This document shows, one piece after another, positions 13,671-21,905 of a DNA stretch of 25,725 nucleotides. The DNA lies in IMG/VR virus record IMGVR_UViG_3300023180_000359, positions 1 through 25,725 of that record. One strand, given 5' to 3'. This DNA is from a virus. A program made the translations under genes and the position numbers. Within the stretch, counting starts at the first letter, position 1. Each line of letters begins with the position of its first letter. The notes beneath the pieces are model-generated. The model made no database searches and had not been told where the DNA came from. It saw only the letters and a program-made list of their open reading frames with translations.

Positions 13671-14516
13671 TTATGTCGCTGGACGCAAAGCCAAAGTACA
13701 AGAAACGCAGCTAAAGCTGCTGCTTGTTGAATCGCTAAAGGTAAACGCCGCAGGGTCAAAAGCCCCAGATTCCCAGTCAGAGTAAGACCCCATACCAACA
13801 CATGGCTTGTATGTTTGTGTCCCTGAAAGGGTGAGAAAGTTACTCAAGTCCGAAGAACTATATGTATCTGCGCTTTGATGGTTATGCCCCCCGCACCCAC
13901 CAGAGATAATCACTGCACCATCCGTCACAGGAGTAATAGCAGGAGGGTCTATTAAGAGGGTATTCGCCTGTCCATTTGTCGTAGGGGTAACATCCATTGG
14001 AGTTGTCGTATCAACATTTCTCCAAACCTGCACCGCCATGACTGGCCCCCAAGAACTTGTACTTGTAGGGGTGTTACAGGTAACAGATGTGTCGGGCGTT
14101 GCTCCCATAACCTTATAACCTACAAGCAAGTTTCCCGCATAACTATCATTTTGAAACAAATCAGCAACTTCGGTATAACCACTTGTAACAAAAGATAAGT
14201 TTTCGTTGCTGCCGTTCGTTGCCAACCCATAATAAACAATAACGATATCGTTTTCAGATGGGCTACTTGCAAGGCCACCCGTTAGAGAGGTAAGAGAAAC
14301 TGTTTGATCTGTTGAGGTGTTAGGGGCAGAGGCAATGACTCCACCTACATACGTTGGTGGGGGGGTATTACCAGCCGTAGGCCACAGCCCAGCCGCTGTG
14401 TATGCATTCGCTTCCGCAAGTGACCACACGCCGCTTGCTGCGCTGTTCTCATATGGCCCTGCGGGTGCTGTCGGAGTATCAGTTATAATGTTACCTGTGT
14501 ATCGCTTACTGGTCAT
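13671..14516 (-). CDS. Receptor-binding / tail fibre tip protein candidate
   Basis: The 281-residue product has an N-terminal module, ASGVWSLAEANAYTAAGLWP (residues about 27-46), that matches the start of the neighbouring fibre gene (GVWSL...WP). A beta-rich, serine/threonine-rich domain of about 230 residues follows, including WGPVMAVQVWRNVDTTTPMD, resembling a jelly-roll surface domain. Several cysteines cluster at the end (CGGHNH, CVSCTLALRP). This suggests a conserved attachment segment joined to a variable head. The start ATG at 14516 shares one base with the previous stop (TAATG). Its GGAGG ribosome-binding site is encoded by the final HGG codons of that gene. The receptor-binding role is inferred from context. 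Confidence 0.6.
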   Translation of the reverse strand: MTSKRYTGNIITDTPTAPAGPYENSAASGVWSLAEANAYTAAGLWPTAGNTPPPTYVGGVIASAPNTSTDQTVSLTSLTGGLASSPSENDIVIVYYGLATNGSNENLSFVTSGYTEVADLFQNDSYAGNLLVGYKVMGATPDTSVTCNTPTSTSSWGPVMAVQVWRNVDTTTPMDVTPTTNGQANTLLIDPPAITPVTDGAVIISGGCGGHNHQSADTYSSSDLSNFLTLSGTQTYKPCVGMGSYSDWESGAFDPAAFTFSDSTSSSFSCVSCTLALRPAT

Positions 14517-15466
14517 TATGCAATTCCTCCGTGGGAATTAGATGCGCCACTTACCTGTGAAATTGCCTCTAACAGGTCACCAAAATCAGTGGCGTTTCCT
14601 GTGCTTGCAATCGTAACTTCTTCTATAACGTTTACATCACCGCTGCTGTTATTACCGCCAGCACAGATGCCCTTTGTTTCACTTGAACATGCAGCAAGAT
14701 AATCTTTTGCAGAAGAAAGATCGCCAAAGTCTGTTTCGTTGCCAGTAGATGCAATTGTGATATATCCGATAACATTTATCTGGAAAGTGTTGTCACCGCC
14801 CATAAACAAACCTCTAGTAGAAGAAGAACAGCCAGCCATTTGTATTTTCGCTTCTAATAGATCGCCAAAATCAGTAGCGTTTCCTGTGGTAGCAATAGTT
14901 ACATAATCTATTACATTGCTTAAAGCAGAAATTGTAAACCCACCTCCTACAACGCTGCGAGTTGATGATGCAAATGCTGCTACCTGCTGCCTGCCAACGG
15001 TCAAATCACCAAAATCAACCGCATTTCCAGCAGACGCAATTGTTATATAATCAATAACATTAACACTTGCCCCAGTAGTGCCGCCAGAAAACAAACCCCT
15101 TGTAGAGTTAGATGAAGCCCCTAAGCTATATTTAGCTGCGGTTAGATCGCCAAAGTCTGTAGCGTTTCCAACAGATGAAAACGTAATGTAATCTATAACA
15201 TTGCTGTAAGCACCTGTGAACCCACCGCCTCGCACACCTCTTGTCGCGCTCCCTAGAGAGGCGTTAAGCCTGACAGTTTGCGTCAAATCCCCAAAATCTG
15301 TTGAATTTGCCGCAGATGTTAAATCAATGTATTGCATGGTATTTAAAGCTGCTGATTGATTATAGCCGCCAAAGAAAACACCAACACTAGCTGGAAACGG
15401 TTGAGGCCAATCCCCAGCATTCTGATACTGCGTCGAGAGCGACCATACACCTTGATAATTTGGCAT
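14516..15466 (-). CDS. Kelch-like repeat tail fibre / receptor-binding protein
   Basis: The 316-residue protein begins MPNYQGVWSLSTQYQNAGDW, the same GVWSL...WP entry module as the next gene. It then has six repeats of about 46-50 residues spanning residues 27-316. Each repeat has the pattern GG...NVIDYITIASTGNATDFG, then DL..A, then a small-residue stretch ending STRG. The GG pair and the spacing of hydrophobic strands suggest a six-bladed Kelch-type propeller. The gene ends SHGGIA. The same unit forms the C-terminal half of the upstream 666-aa protein, so the two are paralogous. A surface-exposed, sugar- or protein-binding tail role is likely. ATG at 15466 overlaps the previous stop by one base. 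Confidence 0.7.
   Translation of the reverse strand: MPNYQGVWSLSTQYQNAGDWPQPFPASVGVFFGGYNQSAALNTMQYIDLTSAANSTDFGDLTQTVRLNASLGSATRGVRGGGFTGAYSNVIDYITFSSVGNATDFGDLTAAKYSLGASSNSTRGLFSGGTTGASVNVIDYITIASAGNAVDFGDLTVGRQQVAAFASSTRSVVGGGFTISALSNVIDYVTIATTGNATDFGDLLEAKIQMAGCSSSTRGLFMGGDNTFQINVIGYITIASTGNETDFGDLSSAKDYLAACSSETKGICAGGNNSSGDVNVIEEVTIASTGNATDFGDLLEAISQVSGASNSHGGIA
14519..15388 (-). repeat. Six-unit Kelch-like coding repeat array
   Basis: Six in-frame units of roughly 140-150 bases encode variations of VIDYITIASTGNATDFGDL followed by STRG. At the DNA level the units are diverged but retain short identical blocks, so recombination within the array or with 15469-16347 is possible. Confidence 0.75.
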
Positions 15467-17466
15467 TAGGAAACTCCTCCGTGGTTATTACCAACTGCGG
15501 CAGGCTGATATCTATTCGTAGAAAGAGAGCCAAAGTCTGAAGCATTGCCTGTTGTAGCGATGTTTACATAATCTAAGGACATTGCAGTTCCCCCGTTAGA
15601 CATAGCCATGATGGCGCGTGTTTTGTTGCTTGTCGCCTCGTGATACGCTTGCGAAACTGTTAAATCCCCAAAGTCCGTCGCATTACCTGTAGATGCAATA
15701 GTTACATATTCAATTACGTTACTGCTTGCTACTCCAGAAAAAATACCGCGTGTCCCATTAGATGCCGCTCCTTGCCTGTAAGATGTTTGAGTAAGATCAC
15801 CAAAATCAGAATAACTCCCTACTGTGGCAATGGTAGTGTATCTAATATCATTATATTGAACATTTGTTTCTGACAGACCGCCACATGAAACTCCTCTGGT
15901 GGTTGAAGAACAGCCAGACGGACCTTCTCGCAAATTTATTCCGTAGTTACCATAATCAGTGGCATTTCCAGTTGTTGCTATAGTTACATAATCGGTAGTT
16001 TGAGAAGCATTTGGTCCTGCAACTCTTCCTGAAATAAAAATACCGCGAGTATCATTTGATATACCACCAACCCTATAATATCGCGCAACAGTAGTGTCTC
16101 CAAAATCTACCGCATTTCCTGTGGACGCAAATGTGATATAGTCAATCGTGTTTCGTATTTGTGTAATATAAATGTTCCCTCCAGCCGCAGCAATCCCACG
16201 AGTAGAGTTAGAAGCAGGAGCCGCACCCCCTCTGGCAACCGTAAGGCTTCCCCAATTAGAAGCACTACCTGTTGTAGAGATGTTTACATAATCTATTACA
16301 CTGGAAACATATGGACTACTACCGAAAGACCCGCCCATAAATACAGCAACATCCGCTACGGGACTTACAGCTTCACTCGCATCACTAGGACTAGACCAAC
16401 CAAACGCATTGATCGCCCAGACGTTAAACGTGTAGCTTGTGCCGTTGGTTAGGCCAGTGATTGTGACAGGGGATGCGGTGGGGTAGTCTACTTGAGCAGT
16501 GGAGTATTGATAGACAGACTGGTTGGCGACTCCTGATATAAACATTTTTTCGCCATCTGATGAGAAGTGAACATCTACTGGTGTAGAATCCTGAGAGGCG
16601 ACACTAAAGCTAATGTTATCAAAGGAAGCAGTAGAGACATCCCAAGAAGTAGAAAGACTGTACTGAAGCACTTCATCATCGTTTATTCCAACCACAAAAA
16701 GCACTGAGCCATCAGACTTAAAGAAAATTCCTCTTGGATCACCTTCTTGACTTGCTACAGAAAAACTTTTACTTGCATAAGAAGCGGTACTCAAGTCCCA
16801 TGCAGAACTCAAGGAATACTGAAATATGGTCTGATTGGTGCTTCCACCAGCGTACATTTTTGTTCCATCGGCACTGAAAAACAAAAAGTTTACATTACTA
16901 CCCCCAACTTGCGTTCCGACACTAAAGGAAACACTATCATAAGAAGCTGTAGACACATCCCATGCAGAACTTAAAGAATACTGGCGCACATTGCTAGTTT
17001 GCTGACCAACCATAAACATTTTGGTTCCATCAGACTTAAATTGAATAGACGTTGGAAAAGTATCTTGCGATGCTACGCTAAAACTTTTACTACTATACGA
17101 TGCTGTAGATATGTCCCAAGCTGTAGATAAAGTGTATTGATACACAGTATCATTGACTAAACCTACTACATACATTTCAGTGCCATCAGACTTAAATGTA
17201 ATCCCTCGTTGGTTAGTTTCCTGCGATGATACGCTAAAACTTTTACTATCATAACTAGCATTAGCTATGTCATAAGAAGTCTCCCAAGTTCCATCCCCAT
17301 TACTAGACTGAACTTGATATCCAGTAATAGCCGATCCACCAACGTCACTTGGCGCGGTAAACGAAACTGTCGCCTGCGCATCACCAGCAGTTCCGCTGAC
17401 CCCTGTTGGGCTGTCTGGCGCATTAAGCCCGTCTTGGCCTATGAAGCCGCCTTTACCTTTAGCCAT
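15466..17466 (-). CDS. Multidomain tail fibre protein: Fn3 split by a propeller, plus Kelch-like repeats
   Basis: The 666-residue product has a short leader (MAKGKGGFIGQDGLNAPDSP). Residues 18-58 form the first half of a fibronectin III domain (PTGVSGTAGDAQATVSFTAP, GSAITGYQVQSS). Residues about 63-325 hold five repeats of about 52 residues with the pattern STASYDSKSFSVASQ, FKSDGTKMF.VG and QYSLSSAWD, resembling a five-bladed beta-propeller. Residues 329-371 give the second half of the Fn3 domain (ASPVTITGLTNGTSYTFNVW, then AINAFGWSSPSDAS). Residues 374-666 are six Kelch-like repeats like those of the downstream gene, ending NNHGGVS. A host-recognition fibre is the likely role. The SD-bearing HGG codons overlap the next gene's start. 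Confidence 0.7.
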   Translation of the reverse strand: MAKGKGGFIGQDGLNAPDSPTGVSGTAGDAQATVSFTAPSDVGGSAITGYQVQSSNGDGTWETSYDIANASYDSKSFSVSSQETNQRGITFKSDGTEMYVVGLVNDTVYQYTLSTAWDISTASYSSKSFSVASQDTFPTSIQFKSDGTKMFMVGQQTSNVRQYSLSSAWDVSTASYDSVSFSVGTQVGGSNVNFLFFSADGTKMYAGGSTNQTIFQYSLSSAWDLSTASYASKSFSVASQEGDPRGIFFKSDGSVLFVVGINDDEVLQYSLSTSWDVSTASFDNISFSVASQDSTPVDVHFSSDGEKMFISGVANQSVYQYSTAQVDYPTASPVTITGLTNGTSYTFNVWAINAFGWSSPSDASEAVSPVADVAVFMGGSFGSSPYVSSVIDYVNISTTGSASNWGSLTVARGGAAPASNSTRGIAAAGGNIYITQIRNTIDYITFASTGNAVDFGDTTVARYYRVGGISNDTRGIFISGRVAGPNASQTTDYVTIATTGNATDYGNYGINLREGPSGCSSTTRGVSCGGLSETNVQYNDIRYTTIATVGSYSDFGDLTQTSYRQGAASNGTRGIFSGVASSNVIEYVTIASTGNATDFGDLTVSQAYHEATSNKTRAIMAMSNGGTAMSLDYVNIATTGNASDFGSLSTNRYQPAAVGNNHGGVS
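15469..16347 (-). repeat. Six-unit Kelch-like coding repeat array
   Basis: Six units encode patterns such as DYVTIATTGNATDYG and ASTGNATDFGDLTVS, each closing with a TRG/TRA turn. The array is the paralogue of 14519-15388, but its units are more diverged from each other. Confidence 0.7.
16492..17280 (-). repeat. Five-unit propeller coding repeat array
   Basis: Five in-frame units of about 156 bases encode SFSVASQ, FKSDGTKMF and QYSLSSAWD blocks. The SDGTKMF-type turn recalls WD40/YVTN-like beta-propellers. The array interrupts the fibronectin III domain. Confidence 0.75.
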
Positions 17467-17479
17467 CGGAAACTCCTAA

Positions 17480-17854
17480 TTAGCTAATTTCCTCGTAGCT
17501 CACGATCACTTCTAAGTCGTTTGCAGTGCCAGCCGTTGCCGTAATTGACCGATCTTCTTCCAAGTACAGCGCAGTATTTTTGTCCAAAACAACAAGTGAT
17601 GCGTCTGCAGGAACAGAAACTGTGCTTACCAGAGAGTACGCTGTGCCGCCGCCATCATCTTCTGAGTGTACATCCACAGTTACGTCACATGCGTTTGTAC
17701 CATCAACATTTGCTACTTGAATCATGTTGATCTTGAAGACCTGACTGCTTGAAGCCGCGTTACTAACAAGTGTTGTTTGTGAAGTTGTAGAAAGCGCGAT
17801 AGTGGCAGACTTGCCTGTGATCGTGCTTACATTTACGATATTTGGTGCAGCCAT
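17480..17854 (-). CDS. Small beta-rich structural protein
   Basis: The 124-residue product is rich in T, S, V and A and likely all-beta. It contains ITGKSATIALSTTSQTTLVS and ATAGTANDLEVIVSYEEIS, and has no membrane segment or charge clusters. Proteins of this composition and size near fibres in marine phages are usually virion components, such as decoration or fibre-base proteins. I cannot assign a family. ATG at 17854 has a strong AGGAGG seven bases upstream, suggesting high expression. Gaps of 13 bases separate it from both neighbours in the fibre operon. Confidence 0.6.
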   Translation of the reverse strand: MAAPNIVNVSTITGKSATIALSTTSQTTLVSNAASSSQVFKINMIQVANVDGTNACDVTVDVHSEDDGGGTAYSLVSTVSVPADASLVVLDKNTALYLEEDRSITATAGTANDLEVIVSYEEIS

Positions 17855-17867
17855 CTTCTAGCCTCCT

Positions 17868-18131
17868 TTACCCAAAAACGATAGCCATAGCTATGGCCTT
17901 ACCAGTTGAAATTCCAGCGTCTGAGAACGATAGGGTTCCAGAGCCATTTGTAACAAGTGCCTGTCCATTTGTACCATCTGCACCCGGCATTGTCAGCGTA
18001 AAACTTGAACTGACCGTAGTTGGTGCGTCCAATCCTACATATTCTCCACCAGCAGCGTCTTCTAAACGAAGGGCTGGAGAAAGTGCCCCTGTCCCAATGA
18101 AGTCTGCTAAATCCTTTGCGCGTGTTGCCAT
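17868..18131 (-). CDS. Small fibre-like structural protein
   Basis: The 87-residue protein starts MATRAKDLADFIGTGALSPA and contains SSFTLTMPGADGTNGQALVT followed by NGSGTLSFSDAG. The LTMPGADGTNGQ.L.TNGSG.L.F pattern recurs in marine phage tail fibres as a conserved structural element. A short stand-alone protein of this kind could be a fibre adaptor or a fragment of a modular fibre. It ends in a hydrophobic stretch (GKAIAMAIVFG). ATG at 18131 has GGAG eight bases upstream. It belongs to the fibre gene series; its exact role is unknown. Confidence 0.6.
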   Translation of the reverse strand: MATRAKDLADFIGTGALSPALRLEDAAGGEYVGLDAPTTVSSSFTLTMPGADGTNGQALVTNGSGTLSFSDAGISTGKAIAMAIVFG

Positions 18132-18143
18132 TGTTCAAACTCC

Positions 18144-18641
18144 TTATGGTTTCGCAGGCCAATCGTCGTCGTTTAGATTAGGCCAATTCGCGTGTGTTGT
18201 TATATCACGCAAAGCCTGACGATAAGTTGTCATTTCCGCTGTTAAGGTTACGTCTGTCAGAGCGTAGAAGTCTGTTTCAGCTAGTTTGGCATCGCGTGTC
18301 GCACGATTAGTTTCAGCAGTGGCAGCGTCTAGTGTTGCCTGATACGCCGCCTCATGCTCTGCCTTGGTTGTCGTAACGCCATCCTCTGTGGTGTCAGCAA
18401 ACATGTCACGGGCAACGTAACGCTCTACCCAGTTACCGTTAGCGTCTTGCTCTACGCCATCACGCACTGACGTTTGGTATTGCCCAACAGTTGCAGCGGG
18501 TGACTTTAGCACTGGGTCTAGGTCTAGTGCGTCTAGGGTTGCTGCTTTCCAGACCCGTGGCAAAGACATATTGGGGTTAGCTGCTCGCCATTGCCCCTGC
18601 GTTTTAACTTCGCCTGTTGTTCTGTTTCTGTATTCACTCAT
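18144..18641 (-). CDS. Phage tail assembly chaperone-like protein (DUF4376-like)
   Basis: The 165-residue product ends with the pattern RDAKLAETDFYALTDVTLTA followed by YRQALRDITTHANWP. This resembles the C-terminal motif of phage tail-fibre assembly chaperones and DUF4376 proteins (R..LL..TDW....D......W..YRQ.LRDI). The N-terminal part contains NRTTGEVKTQGQWRAANPNM and a substrate-like charged helix. Such proteins usually help a neighbouring fibre fold or attach, which fits the position between two fibre genes. AGGAT precedes ATG 18641. It lies 34 bases after the 656-aa gene, the longest spacer in this operon. Confidence 0.65.
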   Translation of the reverse strand: MSEYRNRTTGEVKTQGQWRAANPNMSLPRVWKAATLDALDLDPVLKSPAATVGQYQTSVRDGVEQDANGNWVERYVARDMFADTTEDGVTTTKAEHEAAYQATLDAATAETNRATRDAKLAETDFYALTDVTLTAEMTTYRQALRDITTHANWPNLNDDDWPAKP

Positions 18642-18675
18642 GTGATTGATCCTTTCATATGAGTTTGATTATGGC

Positions 18676-20646
18676 TCAAGCCACCGCATAGAAGATGTAG
18701 GTTGCACTTGATACGTTGATGTTTGTCGCTGATACCTGATTAACTGCAAAGCCTGACGATACAGGGTCAATGCTGTCGTCTGTGGTAACTTCAGCAGCAG
18801 TTGTGTTTAAACTTAGGTGTGGATCATTCCCCGCAACAATACCACGAGCCGTATCCCAGACATACCAGTCGCCTGTGCTGTCGGTGCGCTTGATAAGGAT
18901 GAACCTAGCACCCGCACTGAAACCACAGTCAATCGTTTGAGTAGAGCCATTGCCTGTGTAGCTTCCCACCTTAGACACACCAGCTAGGCTTGCGAATAGG
19001 TAGGCTATATGCGTTCCACCGTTTAGATTTACATCGTCTTGATGGCCTATAGTAAACACAGTGTCAGTTGGGGCTGTATTTCTCCACCAATTCGCACTTG
19101 TTGCAGCCGCAGCAGTACCATTCAAGTTCATGTATTTTGTTGCACCTATTCCAGAATGATAAACAGCCCAGTTTTCTGAAGCGGTACGACATTTAATCCA
19201 CATCATTTCAGGTGCTACACCAAGATTATGCTGTATATCTCTTGAGTTAGGAGAGGCTGTAGCATCCCCGTCATAAGCAACGACATCAAAGAAGTTGGGG
19301 GCACGTTTACACATATAGAAAATGTGATCATTAGATTGGCTTGGATATATATTCATATCAACGCCATTCATATAATCCCAACCTGTATAGTAGGTACTAT
19401 CAGTGCCTACTAAATCTGCCCCAGTAGTATTTGTACTTAACCATTTATTTTCACCTCTTAATCTATCTGCTAAATACCAAGACGAACTTAATGCTGTATG
19501 CTTCTGAAGTGCTAAATCTGTTACAAATCCAGTAGTAACGAATTTATTGGGGTTATTAGCTTCTTCTAAATAAAACACATCAGTCGCACTCTCAGGCACA
19601 GCCATAGGGCCACGGCGAATGGCTATGTAGATGTAGGTTCCACCAGAGGTATTGTAATAAGGTACGCTGTAATCAATACGGAAACCTGTTGGCGTTGGAC
19701 TAAAGATGTTGTAGTCAGCCTCTGCTGAACTAGCGTTAGCCTCTAAATAAGCGTCATTATTTCCGACGGGCATACCCCGCATTACATCGTGAAGCCTCCA
19801 AGGTGCAGTATCATCAGCACGTTTATATAGTATAAATTGCGGCTCAAACCCTAAATCAACAGTTTGCGCTGAACTGCTTCCGCTTACGGAACCACACTTG
19901 ATAATATCAGCATCAGCATCAGGGCCGAACTCACCGTCACCATCGTTGTGGGCGAATAGGTAGGCTACGTAGGTGCTACCAGAAGCATTTACAGCGCTAT
20001 GATCTGAAACAGTGAATACTGTGCTGGTAGGGTCTATCTTTTGAGTGTCATCACCAAAATAATACTGAACTAATGCATTGTTAAATGCTGCGGTGCTATT
20101 TAACTGGCCGCTTGAGCTAGTACCTGAACCTGCACCTTCCCTATGCCACACTTGCCAAGAACCAGCGCCACTTGTGCATTTTATGATAACAGAGCCAACA
20201 GTCGTGCCAAGGTTATGTGCAATCTCACGACCAGCAACACCATCCCCCGTATAAGTCACCACATCAAAGAACTTAGGGGCTTTGCGGAATGTCCAAGAGG
20301 CGTAGGTAGAACCTGATTGATTGAACTGAATGTTACTGCCGTTGATTGTAAACCCGTTAGAATTAAACGTATGAGCATTTGTAGTGTAATCAACCTCAGC
20401 ATTGGTTAAGTCTGAAAATAGAAAATTCGTACTTCTTTCACTGTCCTGCAACATATGGTTTCTGGCATTATCCCTGTCTTTAATCCAAACCAAACCACCT
20501 TCGCCATCAAGGTCAATACCATTAGTAATCGTTTGCGCAGAACCTGTGCCATCATACAAATAAGTGCTGAACACTTCTTCTACGTTCAGACCAGCACCGC
20601 CAGCAGCACCCGCAGCAGCTTGAAGCAGTTTTTTCTTAGTTGCCAT
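18676..20646 (-). CDS. Large repeat tail fibre protein (DUF7483-like repeats)
   Basis: The 656-residue product opens with MATKKKLLQAAAGAAGGAGL, then contains about six related units of roughly 95-110 residues. Each runs from a YTGDG/YTGNGSTQTI-type strand through a WI.K or FILIKR strand, a D..RG or HR.G turn and a LNST/LNTTAA segment, to GF...N..G.TYI.YLFA. Units begin at about residues 27, 130, 255, 365, 460 and 560; the fourth is incomplete. The family appears in many marine phages and is often labelled DUF7483; the family name is from memory. The repeats probably build a lectin-like or fibre shaft surface. It lies three bases after the 414-aa fibre gene, with GGGG upstream of ATG. Confidence 0.65.
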   Translation of the reverse strand: MATKKKLLQAAAGAAGGAGLNVEEVFSTYLYDGTGSAQTITNGIDLDGEGGLVWIKDRDNARNHMLQDSERSTNFLFSDLTNAEVDYTTNAHTFNSNGFTINGSNIQFNQSGSTYASWTFRKAPKFFDVVTYTGDGVAGREIAHNLGTTVGSVIIKCTSGAGSWQVWHREGAGSGTSSSGQLNSTAAFNNALVQYYFGDDTQKIDPTSTVFTVSDHSAVNASGSTYVAYLFAHNDGDGEFGPDADADIIKCGSVSGSSSAQTVDLGFEPQFILYKRADDTAPWRLHDVMRGMPVGNNDAYLEANASSAEADYNIFSPTPTGFRIDYSVPYYNTSGGTYIYIAIRRGPMAVPESATDVFYLEEANNPNKFVTTGFVTDLALQKHTALSSSWYLADRLRGENKWLSTNTTGADLVGTDSTYYTGWDYMNGVDMNIYPSQSNDHIFYMCKRAPNFFDVVAYDGDATASPNSRDIQHNLGVAPEMMWIKCRTASENWAVYHSGIGATKYMNLNGTAAAATSANWWRNTAPTDTVFTIGHQDDVNLNGGTHIAYLFASLAGVSKVGSYTGNGSTQTIDCGFSAGARFILIKRTDSTGDWYVWDTARGIVAGNDPHLSLNTTAAEVTTDDSIDPVSSGFAVNQVSATNINVSSATYIFYAVA

Positions 20647-20649
20647 TAC

Positions 20650-21894
20650 TTACCCCAATGCTTGCCCAGCCGTAAATCCGTACCAATTTGTACCGCCATC
20701 TCTGGTGTAAAACACAAAGACATCCTTTGCAGATGCAGTCGCTGTGAGCGTAGGTGCGGTCGCGCTCGGCCAGTCTACTGAACTTGGCCAAGTGACCGTG
20801 AATCCAGACGCAGACGCATCTTGGATAATCTCTAGGCTAAAGCTGTACGCAGTGCCGCTGGCTGGTGGGTTAGAGAACGTGAAAGTCGTATTCTCTGTCA
20901 GTGTGTGGCTGAATGCGTTACCTGCCTCACAGTCCACCGTAGTGGCGTTAGAGGATGATGTAACCGCACCGTAAGTTTCGTTGTAGCTATCAACAATCAA
21001 CTCACCAGTAATATCAACATCGCCTGTGTAGGTCGGTGTCATCTTAGCGTCTAGCTGCGTTTGAATGTTGGACGTAACACCATCAACATAGTTAATCTCT
21101 GCTGTTGTCGCCGTAACGCCATCCAACAAATTCAATTCCGCAGCCGTTGAAGTAACACCCAAGTTAGTCAAAGCAGTCGCTGCGCTTGTCAAATCAGACA
21201 GATTGTTCGCTACCTGTGAATAACGCGCATCTGCCTGCGCTTTGGTATATGCGTCGGTGACATTAAATGTTGCATAAGCCACCACATCAATCGCGTCACC
21301 AGATGTCGCACCTGCTGCAAGTACAACAGATGTACCATTTGTCGCGGTGTAGTCTGTCGTATCTCGAAGTAAAACACCATTTTGGTACACTGCAATATTG
21401 CCAACCGTGTACGTCACAGAAAAAGTAGTTTGCGCTGCTGTTGCAGTAAAGGATGTTATGTCGATTGTGTTTGTAGCACTCGAACCCGCTGTAATTTCCA
21501 CAACAGAAGCTGCTGCTCCTGTGCCGTCACAGTAAACAATCGAAGAACTGGTATCTAAAATATCAACAGTGCTTCCAGACCCTTGCGAAATCGTAATCGT
21601 TTGACCGCTATTGTTTTTGATGAAGTAAACCTTCTGAGCGTCATTCGGCGCAATCGTAACTGTAACCGCAACCCCGGGCGTACCGCCAAACACCAGAACT
21701 TTACTCATACCATCCGATATGGTTCCGTCCGAAGTGGTTACTGTTTCAGTAGCCCCTGTTAACGTAATGTTGACTACGCCGTTTGTTAAACGGTCAATGA
21801 TGTCAAAGTTCGTGTTGGTGGATGTACCCCATGTACCGGATTCATCACCAGTGGCGATCTTTTTTATCCCGCCGTTTGTTGTATAGGTAGCCAT
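20650..21894 (-). CDS. Tail fibre protein
   Basis: The 414-residue protein has an N-terminal domain (GIKKIATGDESGTWGTSTNT; FIKNNSGQTITISQGSGST) typical of marine phage fibre proteins. Residues about 225-285 hold a shaft-like section with TAAELNLLDGVTATTAEINY followed by VDGVTSNIQTQLDAK, a hallmark repeat of fibres from marine T4-like and other phages. The C-terminal domain (about 310-414) is a beta-sandwich-like head containing TLTENTTFTFSNPPASGTAY and FTVTWPSSVDWPSATAP. The order attachment domain, shaft and head supports a host-adsorption fibre. AAAGGAA precedes ATG 21894. Confidence 0.75.
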   Translation of the reverse strand: MATYTTNGGIKKIATGDESGTWGTSTNTNFDIIDRLTNGVVNITLTGATETVTTSDGTISDGMSKVLVFGGTPGVAVTVTIAPNDAQKVYFIKNNSGQTITISQGSGSTVDILDTSSSIVYCDGTGAAASVVEITAGSSATNTIDITSFTATAAQTTFSVTYTVGNIAVYQNGVLLRDTTDYTATNGTSVVLAAGATSGDAIDVVAYATFNVTDAYTKAQADARYSQVANNLSDLTSAATALTNLGVTSTAAELNLLDGVTATTAEINYVDGVTSNIQTQLDAKMTPTYTGDVDITGELIVDSYNETYGAVTSSSNATTVDCEAGNAFSHTLTENTTFTFSNPPASGTAYSFSLEIIQDASASGFTVTWPSSVDWPSATAPTLTATASAKDVFVFYTRDGGTNWYGFTAGQALG

Positions 21895-21905
21895 TTCCTT
21901 TACCT

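Noticed and set aside
14519-16347. CRISPR array suggested by regularly spaced repeats
   Set aside because: Units are about 140-150 bases, diverged, in frame and protein-coding; there are no short identical repeats with unique spacers and no cas genes.
14516-17466. Diversity-generating retroelement target in the fibre genes
   Set aside because: No reverse transcriptase or template repeat was seen, and variation is spread over repeat units instead of adenine-biased positions in one C-terminal domain; the rest of the genome was not available.
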